The position numbers and the translations under genes were made by a program. A stretch of 64,000 nucleotides of DNA from Panicum virgatum (Eukaryota; Streptophyta; Magnoliopsida; Poales; Poaceae): contig NC_053149.1 in NCBI RefSeq assembly GCF_016808335.1, positions 28,951,339 through 29,015,338 on the forward strand. Direction: 5' to 3'. This document shows, in pieces, positions 19,205-31,209 of the stretch (its first letter is position 1; each line of letters starts with the position of its first letter). Under the pieces are notes generated by a model. It worked only from the letters and a program-made list of their open reading frames with translations, had not been told where the DNA came from and did not search any database.

Positions 19205-19947
19205 GCTCCCCGTAATCACCATCTCAAACACCTCAGTTCATCCCACAAGAGCTTCCCATTCAAAACTTCAAAGAAATTCAAGTTATATCAGCAAAAGAGA
19301 GTGGAGCTATCTTCTCTAAAAAAAGAGAGAAAAGAGAGAGAAAGAAAGAGAAGCCCACTCTCCATTCCAAGTTGCAAATTATGGAGTTTAAATAAAATGG
19401 GAAGCCATCTACTTCATTCCTTCATACCCTCCAAATATCCCATGTTCCACGAGACCTGAATTTGGCTAAGTACCAACCCCGGTATGGATCACCCTTCAGC
19501 TGAGCAATACAGGTAACCAAGATATGCATATATCTTCCTACCCATAAACTCCACATATCAGCTTTAGAGATAGGAAGAACATGGTCAGATATTCGACCAT
19601 AAGTGAGGATCATACACTTTGAGCAACTCGAGAGTACCGTTGGGAAACCTGAACCTCTTTTGATAAATTCTTATAAAAATCCGAGCTGGGGACCTGAACA
19701 GGTAGCAGAGAACATTCTGGTGAAGGTTGTTCAGTCCAACAACCGCACAGGACTGAGGGATGAAAAACACATACGCCCCATCTTCCAGAACCTTAGGTAT
19801 GAGCCAACTTTTCATAAGTACAGACGGGAAGAGTAATATGCTATGCACAAGGTACCTACAAGGGGATAAACATTGATGCAACTCCTGATCCTCTGAGCCT
19901 CAGTTTAAGCTTTGCTCGAGGATGAGCAAAAGTTTAAGCTTGGGGGG
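19205..19947 (+). mobile_element. Athila-like element, 3' internal remnant
   Basis: No coding domain is recognisable. The ORFs at 19585-19881 (minus) and 19603-19836 (plus) overlap and show no known motif. The right end reads TGCTCGAGGATGAGCAAAAG, then TTTAAGCTTGGGGGG, a 3' non-coding and purine-tract pattern I associate with Athila-type elements. The left end abuts the Tat LTR without a visible duplication. Confidence 0.45.
19938..19947 (+). other. Polypurine tract of the Athila-like element
   Basis: GCTTGGGGGG directly precedes the LTR start TGTTGACGGTC. Confidence 0.6.
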
Positions 19948-21640
19948 TGTTGACGGTCATAAATTCACATTCTAGCCGTCAACTTCTCGGGAATAACATG
20001 AGCTTTACATTATGTTCCACTCATATTTTATTTATTTCTAATGAGTTCCACAAGTTTTGGATGAGTTTTGATTGCAGGAGCAGGTGCACCAAAAGTGAGT
20101 AAAATTGGGCAGAAACCCAGGCCGACCGGCCTCTCCTAGGCCGGCCGGCCTGGCACCTTCAAGAACAGGACCCCAGCTTCAATCCAGTGGCAATGAGGCA
20201 CATTCATGAGGCTTTGAGTCGAGGTTTGGGCCACGGTTCAATTGGATACACTGAAAGGCATTTGCATTGATCCAAAGACTCATAAGGCAGCCCAAAATCA
20301 AAAGTAAATGGGTGATCCACTTCCCTGGAGAAAGCACAAACATAGAGTGAAGCATCGGCAAAACAGAAGGCCGAGATGGGCCAGAGGGAGGCCGGCCAGC
20401 CTCCCTAGGCCGGTCAGCCTAGCACATGAACGCGTGAAGCCGAAGCAACTGTCAACCGCCTCCAGGAGAAGATCGAGCCACTGTCCGAAAGTCGGTGTCC
20501 ACGTGGCGGGATCCCCAGGCTAGCCAGCCTAGGGGAGGCCAGCCGGCCCCACTTGGAAGCCTCTCGGTCTGGGTCTTGGTGTGGAAGCTACGCTCAACCG
20601 TCTTACCTGCTTTCAACCGACGCTACCTACAATACCGATCGTGAATTGACCTTGGAAGGCTATAAATAGAAGGCACCATCCATCACTTCAACACATACCA
20701 TTGGAGCTCTTCTCTCTTCACTTGTACTTTCTAGAGTAGGTTAGTAGCTTGGGACTTAGAGTCGAGTCGAGCTTGCTCGGGATTCCGGAGTCATCGGAAG
20801 TCTGTTATAGCTCTTGTATCTTTCTTTTGACATTATTAATATAAGTTATCTTCTTTACTTTTCCGAGTCAGCTTTATTTTTCGCTGTCCTTTATTTACTC
20901 GAGTCTGAGTGTTCATCTTGAGCGCGGAAGTTTTCCTTTAGTTTAGACTAAGTTATCTTTCTTAGTGATCAGGAATTTATATTACGGGTTTTCTCGCCCG
21001 GACTAGAGTATCTCAAGTTAGTGCTCTAGGTTGAGGGGGATTTCTCTCAAAGGCCTCGAGAGAAATCCTAACAGCGAGTGCAAACGTGGTGTCTGACCTT
21101 AGTGTTAGCTAGAAAGTGTGTTCCACCCCACAGAACCGTTGTGGTAGTCGGTAGGTGGTGACAACCCTATCCGTCCTTTGCAGTCCACCATGTTCGGGTG
21201 TTTTCATAGCAGTAGTTTAGGTTGCCGTTGGACTCCCCTCTCATCCCTTTCTGAAGTCCTTCCCCTTCCAGCCGCCGAAGTAAGCTCTACTTTCCCGATA
21301 ACTAGTTAGGTGTTTAGTCTGAGCTAGAAAGGCTAGCTCGATAGTTCAGAAATGTATCAGGTGTCTTGTCTCGCTCGTTGTCCTCCCAGCTGCTACATCT
21401 CTAAGGATTAGAATCTCCATGTGTCACTCGGTCATTGCCTGGCCAATTATCTTACTTACCTATCTGGCTTACCCCCGTCTAGTTAGTCGGTCGATCAAGC
21501 TAGTACGGTTATCATTCGATTTACGATACTCTTTATCATAGTACTTCCCTGAGGAAAAATATGATACCCTGGAATACTCCAAGGTGAAGTGCTACAGCGG
21601 TGATTCTGTGCGCTTGCAGAATATTTATTCTATTGGGCAT
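19948..21640 (+). repeat. LTR of the Athila-like element, right end truncated
   Basis: It starts TGTTGACGGTCATAAATTC after a purine tract. It contains GGCCGGCC-rich inverted repeats (20118-20550) and a TATA box (20661). No ...CCGTCAACA end is seen. Between about 21600 and 21646 the sequence passes into the second accessory-gene copy, so the end is truncated and its exact place is uncertain by tens of bases. Confidence 0.6.
20661..20668 (+). promoter_or_regulatory. TATA box of the Athila-like LTR
   Basis: TATAAATA lies within GGAAGGCTATAAATAGAAGGC. This is a strong plant TATA context, about 710 bp from the LTR start, with transcription expected some 30 bp downstream. Confidence 0.65.
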
Positions 21641-21646
21641 AAGAAA

Positions 21647-23158
21647 TGGCAACACCTTCCACCACAGCGGACCCGTCAAAGGGGACTGGGACTACTCGAC
21701 CGGCGAGTAGTTCTAATGCAAGTGATGCCGGGAATATGGGTGGCAAGGCCTTAATTGTTAGGCCGCCCCCTAAGTTTGGCATGAGAAATCTTTCCGTCAT
21801 AAGGGCATCTATGTAAGTTTCTAGAACTTGTTTGTAGATTTGACCATATATCAAGTGCATTGTTGACCGATTTGTCTTTATAGTGATGCACTCCTTGAGG
21901 CAAGGGGTGACACTGAAGATGATTCAGTCCCCAAATCAACAGTGGAGAAGCCCCCGAGCACTCTAGATATGGATGCTCGTGAAGCCGAGGAGATGGCAAA
22001 TTCTATGCTTCTGAATTCTCCACTCCCTGATGCTGAGAGGAAAGATGAAAAGCCCCCGGAGGAAGAGGAAAGCGTGAAGCATCCGGAGGAGGGAGGCGGC
22101 GAGAAGCTTCCTGAGGAGACCCTTATAATGACTTGTACTGATAAAGTACTTCCCTTTTCTCTTCATTTGGTTTTGTAATCCGTTTTTCCTCTAGATTCCC
22201 AAAATCCAGGGAATACTATGGAAAAAGTTGATGAAGTGCCACAGAAAGCAATCTCCGTGGTGTAGGCGACTACTTCCCAAGTCTCATTGGGAAGTGTCGT
22301 GCCACAAGAGAAGTTGAAGCTTTCTTTCAAGCTGTTGGGTGTAAGTAGTCGAGTATCTCGGGTACTTGTTTTCTTAGATCGAGTAGTGTATACTGATCCT
22401 CTTGTTTTTATATCTTTTGGCAGGAGGTGTTAGAGCAGGAGAGCAGCCAGCCCCAGGATAATTTAGAGCTAAATGCTCTGAGAGGGCAGGTGAAGAAGCT
22501 TTCGTCCGAGAAGGCTGCCTTTCAAGAGAAAATCAAGAAACTCTCCAAGGCCAAAAAAAGGTTAGTCTGTAGCATATATGATGCAGTCAACTAGGTTGTT
22601 TTGCCAGGTATTTATAAGTTTTTCTTTTCCATCAAGTACACAGCTTTATCAAAATCATTAAAGATTGAGGAAAGCCTGGTACTGGATTTAAAGATTCTTA
22701 TGTACCGAAACACAGATGAAATTGAAAATCTCAAAAAGATCAAGGCGGATTTGGACCAGGAGATGGCGACAGTCCTCAAGCAACTGAAGGACCTGTCAGA
22801 ATCCCGAGACTTGATGCAGCAGGAGCTCGAAGAACTAAGAGATGTGAAGGATGCTGCTCAAGACATGGCAGGCCTTGTGGAGATCCCAGAGGGGATTGAA
22901 GACGAACCACTCACATTGGTGGGGATGCTTCGTAAAGTACCTGAAAGCTTTGAAAGGTACGTCTCCACGACCAACCGACAATACATGGGATATGTACTCG
23001 GGTTGGTAAAGTCCTACTGGCCACATACTCCACTTGATCCGCTTGGACAAGGCACAAAGGCTGATTATACTGATGACCAATTCAGTCAGTATCTAAGAGA
23101 AACCTCCGCCGCTGCAGATAAGATAGTGGAGATCTTGAACAAGTCTAGATCTCCTTGA
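21647..23158 (+). pseudogene. Accessory gene copy 2, 3' part only
   Basis: It is homologous to the gene at 12556-17106 but on the plus strand. It begins inside that gene: the block around GGGACTGGGACTACTC aligns with about 13785 of copy 1, and the first exons with the conserved domain are missing at the junction with the Athila-like LTR. The parts seen are GKALIVRPPPKFG, an acidic EKPPEEEESVKHPEE stretch (21942-22178), then a coiled coil with DLMQQELEELRDVKDAAQDM and a C-terminal block LTLVGMLRKVPESFERYV and YVLGLVKSYWPHTPLDPLG, stop at 23156-23158. Introns separate the parts. The last exon (about 22607-23158) is open, unlike copy 1, which E1 cuts. The function of this family is unknown to me. 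Confidence 0.55.
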
Positions 23159-23880
23159 ATTGATTGAAAAATATTTGGTGTTTAGTGCCACGAGTACTTT
23201 GTCTTGTACAAATGTTTTAAATTTGTGTATCGTCGAGTACTTGTTTCTGTGAAAGGATTGCGCGCTCCTTTAATTTATACGATCTTCCGATCTATTGAGT
23301 AGTAATACTTAGAAAGTATCACTTAGAGAGCAGGCTCAGGCGGCATCGCGCCTTCTCGATTTTGGAAGTAGACACAGAGAGTTGTATCCATAAGTGCCTT
23401 GAGAGGCGGAGTATCCTCGAGTAGAGTCGAGTAACATGGTTCTCATTCAGAACTCTAGTGCTGACCGGTTAGGATTGAATCCCGTAAGATTAACCAAGTG
23501 GGGAAAAGCACTTGTAGAAAGATGATTAGGCCATAACCTGATGTACATTTCCTTTGGAAGGAAATGTTTGGTTTAGAGCGGTGCTCTTATGAACTTGGTT
23601 GTCCAAGCAAAAGGGAGGCTCTCGACAACTACTCGAAGTACCTAGAGAACAAAACACCTTATGAACTTGGTGGCCTGAGCGGGTAGAAGAACTCTGAACA
23701 AGTACTCAGGGTAGCAAGATTTTAGTGTAGCATCCCTGGTGGTCCAAGCAAGTGGGAGACTTACATCGGGTGCTTGGAGAACCTGGAGCTTAATTTTCGT
23801 TGTGCTCCTTGGATTCTGGGGTAATTTTCTAAGTTGACTAGTTAGGATAGACCACGACTGTTCATCCAAGTTGGAAAAAC
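23159..23880. other. Spacer after accessory gene copy 2
   Basis: AT-rich noncoding sequence. From about 23440 it contains diverged relatives of the 120 bp unit (for example GGTTAGGATTGAATCCCG at 23467), so the array probably once began here. No gene seen. Confidence 0.5.
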
Positions 23881-24387
23881 TTTTAAGAAAATATTCACAA
23901 ACTACTCAAGCCAGTGAGTAGGGTGTCCTAAACATGGACTGGATTGATTTCTAAAATAGACCTATTAGGATGAACTCCGTCGAGTTAACCAAGACGAAAA
24001 TATTTTAGAAATATCCCGATCTTAATCGAGCAAGGCAAGTAAGGTGTCTTACCCAAGGATTGGAGTAATTCCTAGGGTAGATCTGTTAGGATGAATCCCG
24101 TCGGATTACATAGGACGAAACCATCGTAAGAATATCCAAAACCTACTCGAGCCAGCGAGTTGGGTGTCCTAACCAAGGACTGGAGTAATTCTTAGGATAG
24201 ATCTGTTAGGATGAACTCCATCGAGTTACCCAAGACAAAACCATCGTAAGAATATCCAAAACCTACTCGAGCTAGCGAGTAGGGTGTCCTAACCAAGGAT
24301 TGGAGTAATTCTTAGGATAGATCTGTTAGGATGATTCCTGTCGGGTTACCCAAGACGAAACCATCGTAAGAATATCCAAAACCTACT
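23881..24387 (+). repeat. 120 bp tandem repeat array, left part
   Basis: TGGAGTAATTC.TAGG.TAGATCTGTTAGGATGA recurs at exactly 120 bp steps (units aligned at 24061, 24181 and 24301), with a more diverged unit near 23941. E2 is inserted inside a unit and duplicates CTACT. Confidence 0.85.
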
Positions 24388-24643
24388 TGTAACACCCGGT
24401 TTATAAAAGAACATAAACCGAGCAATCATATACGTGCCAGGATCAAGTCACACGTATATACAACAGAATGAACAGTATATCATAGCACATATCACGTAAA
24501 AAGACATAATAAAGCGAATACGAATGTTATTTATTACAATAATGACAAAATGTCTGATACAGCGGAAGCGAAGTACAAAATACGATAAAGCTCTCCGAAG
24601 CTGAAGCAGGGCGCCACAGGGACGTCGACTGGGAGACGAACAC

Positions 24644-25829
24644 CTAGAAGTCCTCGTAGTCCTGGTAGCGCTGAGCGAACTCCCTCGCGTCGGCAGGAAC
24701 TGAGCAGCAGTAGCGTAGCCAAGAGGAAAAAGTAGAGAAGAGGCAAGGGTGAGTACACAACTTGTACTCAACAAGTATAACACAAACTATGAGGCTCTAG
24801 GCTGGCTGACTCAACTGCATTAGCTTTTAAGTGTTGGCAAAATTTTATTAAAGCTATTTACTACGAGTTGATGAATTACCATTAACCCAGTTACATAGTA
24901 ATTAATCAAGTTTAATCATATCACTAATGAGAAACCAAACCAAAACCAAGCCACCAAGGTAACCCCGAGAAGCACCTCCCTCGTCGGAAGGAGATAACTT
25001 CACTAATCAAAAGGAGGATCTGGGCCGCTCATAACCGTGAGCACGGCTAGTATACCAGTTTTACACTCTGCAGAGGTTGCACATCTTTACCCACAAGTCG
25101 TGAGCTACGCCAGTTGTTCATCACACTTCCTTAGGTGAGATGACTAGCGACTCACTACGAGGCCGTTACAAAGGACACGTTGGTAAGGTGTAACCGCTAA
25201 GGAATCAGGCTCCGCAACGATGGTAACCACCTCGAGGGGGTACAAGACACACAGACCAGCCTCGTAGCCTGGCCACCATTGAAGCTCACCACCCCCCATG
25301 CCCCGTCGGTAAGTTACTCCCGAACCAACATGGCCTAATTAGTAAGCCAAGACCGTCCCATTCCAGTCTTGTGGTAGCGCTGTTGTCCCAGGTTGTCGCT
25401 CTATGAACCGGTCCTTATGGAGAGTGGCCAACCAAGCACTAAGCACCGTGCTGGCCCCCTAAACCATGTTTCTAACAAAACCAATTTTAACGAGAAGTGA
25501 GCCACTCAAGCCACACAGAGTGTCACTCTCAGAATTAAGTTCGAGTAAACCATTAATCAAATTAATTAAAAAGGACCAAAGTGTGTTATAGCACAGCAAC
25601 CTAGCACAACTAACCAAAATGCAACCCAAAGGTACATATAAAGGATATAAACTGGCTAGGAAATCCTTAAAGGCATACAGTATTAAAATGCAGTATGAAA
25701 TTGTATTTAAAGATGATAGGTTGTTCATGTTATACTTGCCTTCCTCGTACTGCTCTGGCTGCTGCTCAAACTGCTCCGAAGACGGCTGCTCCGGGTACTG
25801 GTACTGGGGCTCCTCCGGTAACTCGACGT
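24644..25829 (-). other. LTR small two-exon reading frame (E2 3' LTR copy)
   Basis: Exon A-like block 25829-25740 (90 bp, no stop) ends GGAAG before GCAAGT. Exon B-like block 24699-24644 (56 bp) follows CTGCTGCTCAG and ends TAG. Phase and lengths are the same as at 11206-12399. Function is unknown. Confidence 0.45.
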
Positions 25830-27132
25830 CTACTCACGAACACATGGCCAAAACAAAGCACAGCAATAAGCATACAAGCATACACTAATAAAAACTAAGA
25901 AACAGTACATCAATACATAAAAACAGCACACTAAACTAGTCTAAAACTATTCTACGCGTTACAACGATCGCGTGGATATAAAGAACGCTAAAAACGGAGC
26001 TAAAACGCATTTTCTAGGCTAAAAACAAGGTCTAGGGGCTTATTTGTAAGAAAACTGAAGTTTCAGGGACTTTTCTGCTAAAACCGAGGGCTAAAACATA
26101 ATTAAAGGTTAGATCCAGGGGCTAACGCGCAAAACAACCTTAACTGGACTGCGGGTGCTAAAACTAAAAAGGTCAGGGGGGTCCGAGTAAAAACATGGGT
26201 CAATCTGCAATTATTTTTGAATAACTCAGGACCGCGGGTTGAATCAGGGAAAATCCAGGGACTCTTTAGCAAAAAGTCAAGGCTGAACCGGTACGCGCAG
26301 TTTCTGGCCGCTGGATCTAGATCTGAGGGCTAGCAATAGATCGTCGCGGGATCTAATCGTGGCCATCTATTTCGGATCGGGCGGCTGGGGTTCAAAGGGC
26401 GCGCGGGGCGGCGGCGCTGCACACGGAGCGCGGCGGCGCGCGGCCGCGGAGCCGCCGGAGTAAGCAAATCCGGCGCTCCGGGGGTCAAATCGACCCGGGT
26501 TTGGGTGGGTTGGACTCCACGCATCATGCGTGATCCACTGGGGAGGTTTCCCGGGTTCGGGGAGGCCCTGCAGGGGCTCGCCACGGCGAGGGGCGGACGG
26601 CGCGGCGGCGCATTCGCCGGCACGGGCGTCGGACGGTTCTGGGGCTCGGGTCCTAGCGCAAAAAGGAAAGGGCCGGTTTAAGGGTTCTCACCGAGGGCGC
26701 AGGGCGGCCGGAGAAGCAGCGGAGAGGGGTCGGCGGCGGGTTTGGCGGCGGCGCAGAGGCGACGCTTGACCGGAGCTCGAGGAGAAGGCGCTGCAGATCC
26801 TTTCCGTGCTCCTGGGCTCCACGGATCGTCGATTGGAGGGCCTGCGTGGGAGCCACGGTGGTCACTGAGGCGCGGGGGTTGCCGGCGGTGAGAAAACAGG
26901 CGGAGGACCGGTCTTACCTACGGCGGCGCTCCGGAGAAATTACGGTGCGGTTGGGGTCCGGGGTAGGGGACAGCGGCTCAGGGAGCTTCTTGGGCTCGAG
27001 GCGGAGCTCCAGCGGTGCTCGGCGAGGGCGGGGAGGTGGCGTGGCTGGTCCTCGGCGGAGCAGGGCGCGGCGGAGCAGAGCGGCGTGGGGGTGGCGGCTA
27101 GGGTTGGAGGGAGCAGGGGGTCTGCGGCGGTA

Positions 27133-27140
27133 TTTATAGG
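27133..27140 (-). promoter_or_regulatory. TATA box of E2 LTR
   Basis: TATAAATA on the minus strand, in CCGCCCTATAAATACCGCC. Other family LTRs have TTTAAA-type sequences at the aligned place, so E2 has the best TATA match of the copies seen. The 5' LTR copy is at 35739-35746. Confidence 0.6.
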
Positions 27141-27817
27141 GCGGCGGAGCGCCTTGGCGTGCGCGCCCGGGCGGGGAATCACGGCGTGGGCTTCGCCGGG
27201 GATCGCGGGCGGTTTCCGTTGCGCGGGCGAGCGGCTCGGGAGGAAGAGGACGGTGCTGACGGCTGGGCCCGGGCTGGCAGGGGCGGGGTGCGTGCTCTGC
27301 GGGCTGCTGCGCGAGCAGGAGCGCGGGCGCTGGGCTGTGGCGTGCGGGGTGCTGGGCCGCGCGTGGGAGCAGGGAGGAGTGGGCCGAGCGCGGAAAGGAA
27401 ATCGTGGGACCGGGCTGGGCCCGCGGGAAGAGGGAGAGGGAAGGGAGGTGGGCTGGTGCTGGGTTCACCTGGGCCGAGCGGGGAAGAGAGGGAGCGGGCT
27501 GGGCTGCCTGAGGTCGGGCCGGGTTCCAAGCTGGGTTGGGTTTCCTTTGGGTTTTACCTTTCCTATTTCTATTTACTCTCTCTAAATCTAATTCAAACAA
27601 AGTTTGAATTCAAATTTGAATTTGAATTCAAACCACACTCAAATAAAATTATGCACCAGCATGAATGCAACACAAAAATTTAAACCTATGATAAATTTTA
27701 ATTACTTAAGGAACAAAAATTAGATTAAATGCCAACTAAACACAATAAACCTTAGAAAATTTAACTAAAGCCAATTAATTTATTAATAAATACTGAAATT
27801 TAAATTAGGGTGTTACA

Positions 27818-27833
27818 GACCCTACCCCCTTAA
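27818..27833 (-). other. E2 polypurine tract
   Basis: The minus strand reads TTAAGGGGGTAGGGTC directly before the 3' LTR. Confidence 0.85.
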
Positions 27834-27852
27834 AGAAATCTCGTCCCGAGAT

Positions 27853-30800
27853 TTAGCTGGGCTGGCTAGCAAAGAGATCTGGATATGTCTTCTTCAACTC
27901 ATCTTCTCGCTCCCAAGTAGCCTCAGCTTCACTGTGGTGACTCCACTGAACTCTGCACATCTTGATGCGCTTGTTCCGAGTAACCCTCTCTGACGTCTCC
28001 AGAATCTTTACCGGATGCTCAGTATAAGTCAGATCCTCCTGCACATCGACTCCATCCAGGGGTGCCTGCTCCTCGGGTACTCGCAAACACCTCTTCAGCT
28101 GAGATATATGGAAGACATCATGAACTCCTGAGAGGCTGAGAGGTAACTCCAGGCGATAAGCAACTTCGCCTTTCCGCTCTAGCACCTTGAATGGCCCCAC
28201 ATACCGAGGTGCTAACTTCCCTTTGACATTAAATCTGCGGATTCCTCTCATCGGAGACACCTTCAGGTACACATAATCACCAACACTGAAAGTCAGGTCT
28301 CTCCGTTTGCCATCTGCATAGCTCTTCTGTCTGCTCTGTGCAATCCTCAGATTTTCTCGCACAGCCTGAACCATCTGCTCTGCATCATCTATGATCTCAG
28401 GACCAAAGAGCTGCTTCTCACCAATCTGATCCCAATAGAGAGGAGTTCTACACTTTCTGCCATACAATGCCTCAAAGGGAGACTTCTTTAGACTGGCCTG
28501 ATAGCTGTTGTTATATGAGAACTCAGCAAATGACAGGCACTTATCCCAACTAGTACCATACTGAATAGCACAAGCTCAAAGCATTTCCTCCAACACTTGG
28601 TTGGTTCTCTCTGTCTGCCCATCTGTCTGAGGGTGATAAGCCGTACTGAAACGCAGCTTCGTATCCAACGAATCATGGAGCTGCTCCCAGAACCGAGAAG
28701 TGAACTGAGACCCTCTGTCAGATATGATCTTCTTGGGCACACCATGCAAGCAGACAATCCGAGAGATGTACAACTCTGCAAGTCTAGCACCGGAGTAAGT
28801 AGTGTTCACTGGTATGAAGTGAGCAACCTTCGTCAATCGATCCACTACTACCCATATAGAGTTGTACCCTTTCTGAGTACGAGGCAATCCAACAATGAAG
28901 TCCATAGTGATCTCCTCCCATTTCCACTCTGGAATCTTCAGAGGCTGTAACAGACCTGCTGGCCTCTGATGCTCAGCCTTGACACGCTGACAGGTGTCAC
29001 AAATAGCCACGTACTCTGCCACTGAACGCTTCATTCCATACCACCAGAAACGTTCCTTCAGATCGTAATACATCTTCGTGCTGCCCGGATGAATAGAGTA
29101 AGCTGTATCATGGGCCTCACTCAGAATCAACTTCCGAAGATCCTTCACATCTGGCACACAGATCCGGTTCTTGTACCACAAGGTACCCTGATCATCCTCT
29201 CTAAAATGTGGGGCCTTGCCCTTCTTGAGCAACTCACGAATCTCCTGCAGCTTCTCATCATCTTTCTGATGCTGCCTGATCTCTGACTCTAGAGTCGGTA
29301 CTGCCTCAAATGCTGCACTGGAGGTATGATGCAAGAAGCCCAGACTCAACTGCTCAAACTCCTCACATAACTCTGGAGGCATCTGGAAAGCCACGGCCAT
29401 GTTGACATAACTTCTTCTGCTCAGAGCATCTGCTACAACATTGGCCTTGCCCGGATGATAGTGAATCTCCAGATCATAATCCTTGACCAACTCTAGCCAT
29501 CTTCTCTGCCGCATGTTCAGCTCATTCTGCGTGAAAATGTACTTGAGGCTCTTGTGATCAGTGTAGATATCACACCGCTGCCCATACAAGTAATGCCTCC
29601 AAATCTTCAGAGCATGCACAACTGCGGCTAACTCAAGATCATGAGTAGGATAGTTCAGCTCATGTCGACGTAACTGCCGTGAAGCATAAGCAATTACTCT
29701 GCCCTCCTGCATCAGAACACACCCAAGACCATCCTTCGAAGCATCACAATACACCGTGAACCTCTTCGTCTGGTCTGGCAGAGTCAAGACTGGCGCCGTA
29801 GTCAACCTCTTCTTCAGCTCATGAAAGGCCATCTGACGCTCATCAGTCCATACAAAAGCCACATTCTTCTCTAGCAAAGAAGTCAAAGGCTTCGCGATCT
29901 TGGAGAAATTCTCAATGAACCTCCGATAATATCCAGCTAAGCCCAAGAAAGATCTGACTTCCTTCACTGTCTGCGATGTCTCCCACTCTAGCACATCCTT
30001 CACCTTGCTTGGATCAACAGCAATGCCTCCCTGAGAGATAACATGACCGAGGAATGGAACCTCGTCAATCTAGAACTCGCACTTGCTGAACTTGGCATAC
30101 AGCTGATGCTCTCTCAATCTCTGCAACACGAGCCTCAAATGCTCCTCATGCTCTTCTTCTGTCTTGGAGAAGATCAGAATATCATCAATGAAAATCACCA
30201 CGAAGACATCCAGATAATCCATGAAGACCATGTTCATCAGATGCATGAAGAAAGCCGGGGCATTAGTCAAGCCGAAGGACATGACTGTATACTCATATAG
30301 CCCGTACTTGCAGGTGAATGCCGTCTTCGGAATATCCCCAGGACGGATCCTCAGCTGAAAATATCCCGAACGAAGATCAATCTTCGAGAATATACGAGCA
30401 CCTCGAAGCAAATCGAAGAGATCCTCAATACGGGGCAGTGGATGCTTGTTCTTGATAGTGACTGCATTCAGCTCCCGATAATCCACACACATCCTCTTCG
30501 AGCCATCCTTCTTATCTACCAGCAACAATGGAAAAGCCCAAGGAGAGAAGCTGCGACGGATATAGCCCTTGGCTAGCAACTCATCAATAGTTTTCTTGAC
30601 CTCTTCATGCTCTATAGGTGCCATGCGGTAGGGCCGCTTTGCAATAGGAGCTGTGCCAGGCAAGAGATCAATACAAAACTCAATGGCGCGTTCGGGCGGC
30701 ATACCTGGCAGATCATCCGGAAAGACATCCGGGAATTCAGACACCACGCGAATACCGTCCGTGGGTCTAGCCTCCATCTGATGAAGAAATCCCGAGGGTT

Positions 30801-31209
30801 CTGAAGCACTGACTGTCACCTCTTGGCCATCAGATGCTGTCAGGTGAACTGCTCGATGAGCACAATCAATTCTGACTCCCCACTTGGCAAGAGTATCCAT
30901 TCCCAGAATCACATCGATACCCTTGGTGTCCAGCACCCTCAGATTAGCACTGAACATTGCCCCCCTTATGGCTACACTGACTCGGGGGCAAACAATATGG
31001 GATCTCAACTCCCCTCCCGGTGAAGAAACTAGCAGACAGTTCTTTAATGCAGTGGTAAAGAAACTATGCTCCTCAACAAATGACTTGGTGATGAAAGAAT
31101 GAGTAGCACCAGTATCGAAAAGCACTGAAGCTGGATGGGAGTTGACCATGAACGTACCAATAACCACGTTGGGAGCCTCGGCCGCTGACTCGGCCGTCAC
31201 GTGGTTCAC
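27853..31209 (-). pseudogene. pol: E2 pol, one frame with two nonsense codons
   Basis: This is the most complete pol in the window. Protease has [13 protein letters not shown] has [16 protein letters not shown] and FIDDILIF. RNase H has [11 protein letters not shown]. Integrase keeps the HHCC finger ([12 protein letters not shown] and CDTCQRV) and the acidic triad context ([22 protein letters not shown]). A chromodomain-like tail ([19 protein letters not shown]) closes the protein at 27853. All segments (31209-30070, 30003-28576, 28467-27853) share one frame. The only defects found are TAG at 30072-30070 (TGG in E1 and E4) and TGA at 28578-28576 (AGA in sisters). The chromodomain probably targets integration to heterochromatin, as known for chromoviruses. 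Two point changes separate it from an open frame, so readthrough or a closely related active copy is plausible. Confidence 0.92.

Larger units (their letters stand above)
24388..27817 (-). repeat. E2 3' LTR
   Basis: 3430 bp from the reversed end TGTAACACCCGG to AGGGTGTTACA. It carries a minus-strand TATAAATA at 27133-27140 in a GC-rich region, then leader-like sequence and a possible donor GTAAGACC near 26924. The large Pro-rich ORFs (26914-27600) overlap others on the opposite strand and have no domain. Confidence 0.93.

Noticed and set aside
19585..19881. Overlapping plus and minus ORFs in the Athila-like 3' region as genes
   Set aside because: Neither shows a known motif or a second copy; treated as noncoding 3' region.
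23881..24387. CRISPR-like direct repeats
   Set aside because: The 120 bp units are contiguous tandem repeats with no spacers, in a eukaryotic transposon.
26914..27600. Long Pro/Arg/Ala-rich ORFs in the GC-rich parts of the LTRs (also 35520-36206, 8224-8796, 9565-10525, 36892-37531, 43323-43985, 58584-59183)
   Set aside because: Overlapping open frames on both strands, no domain, composition-driven, and not conserved in frame between copies with indels.
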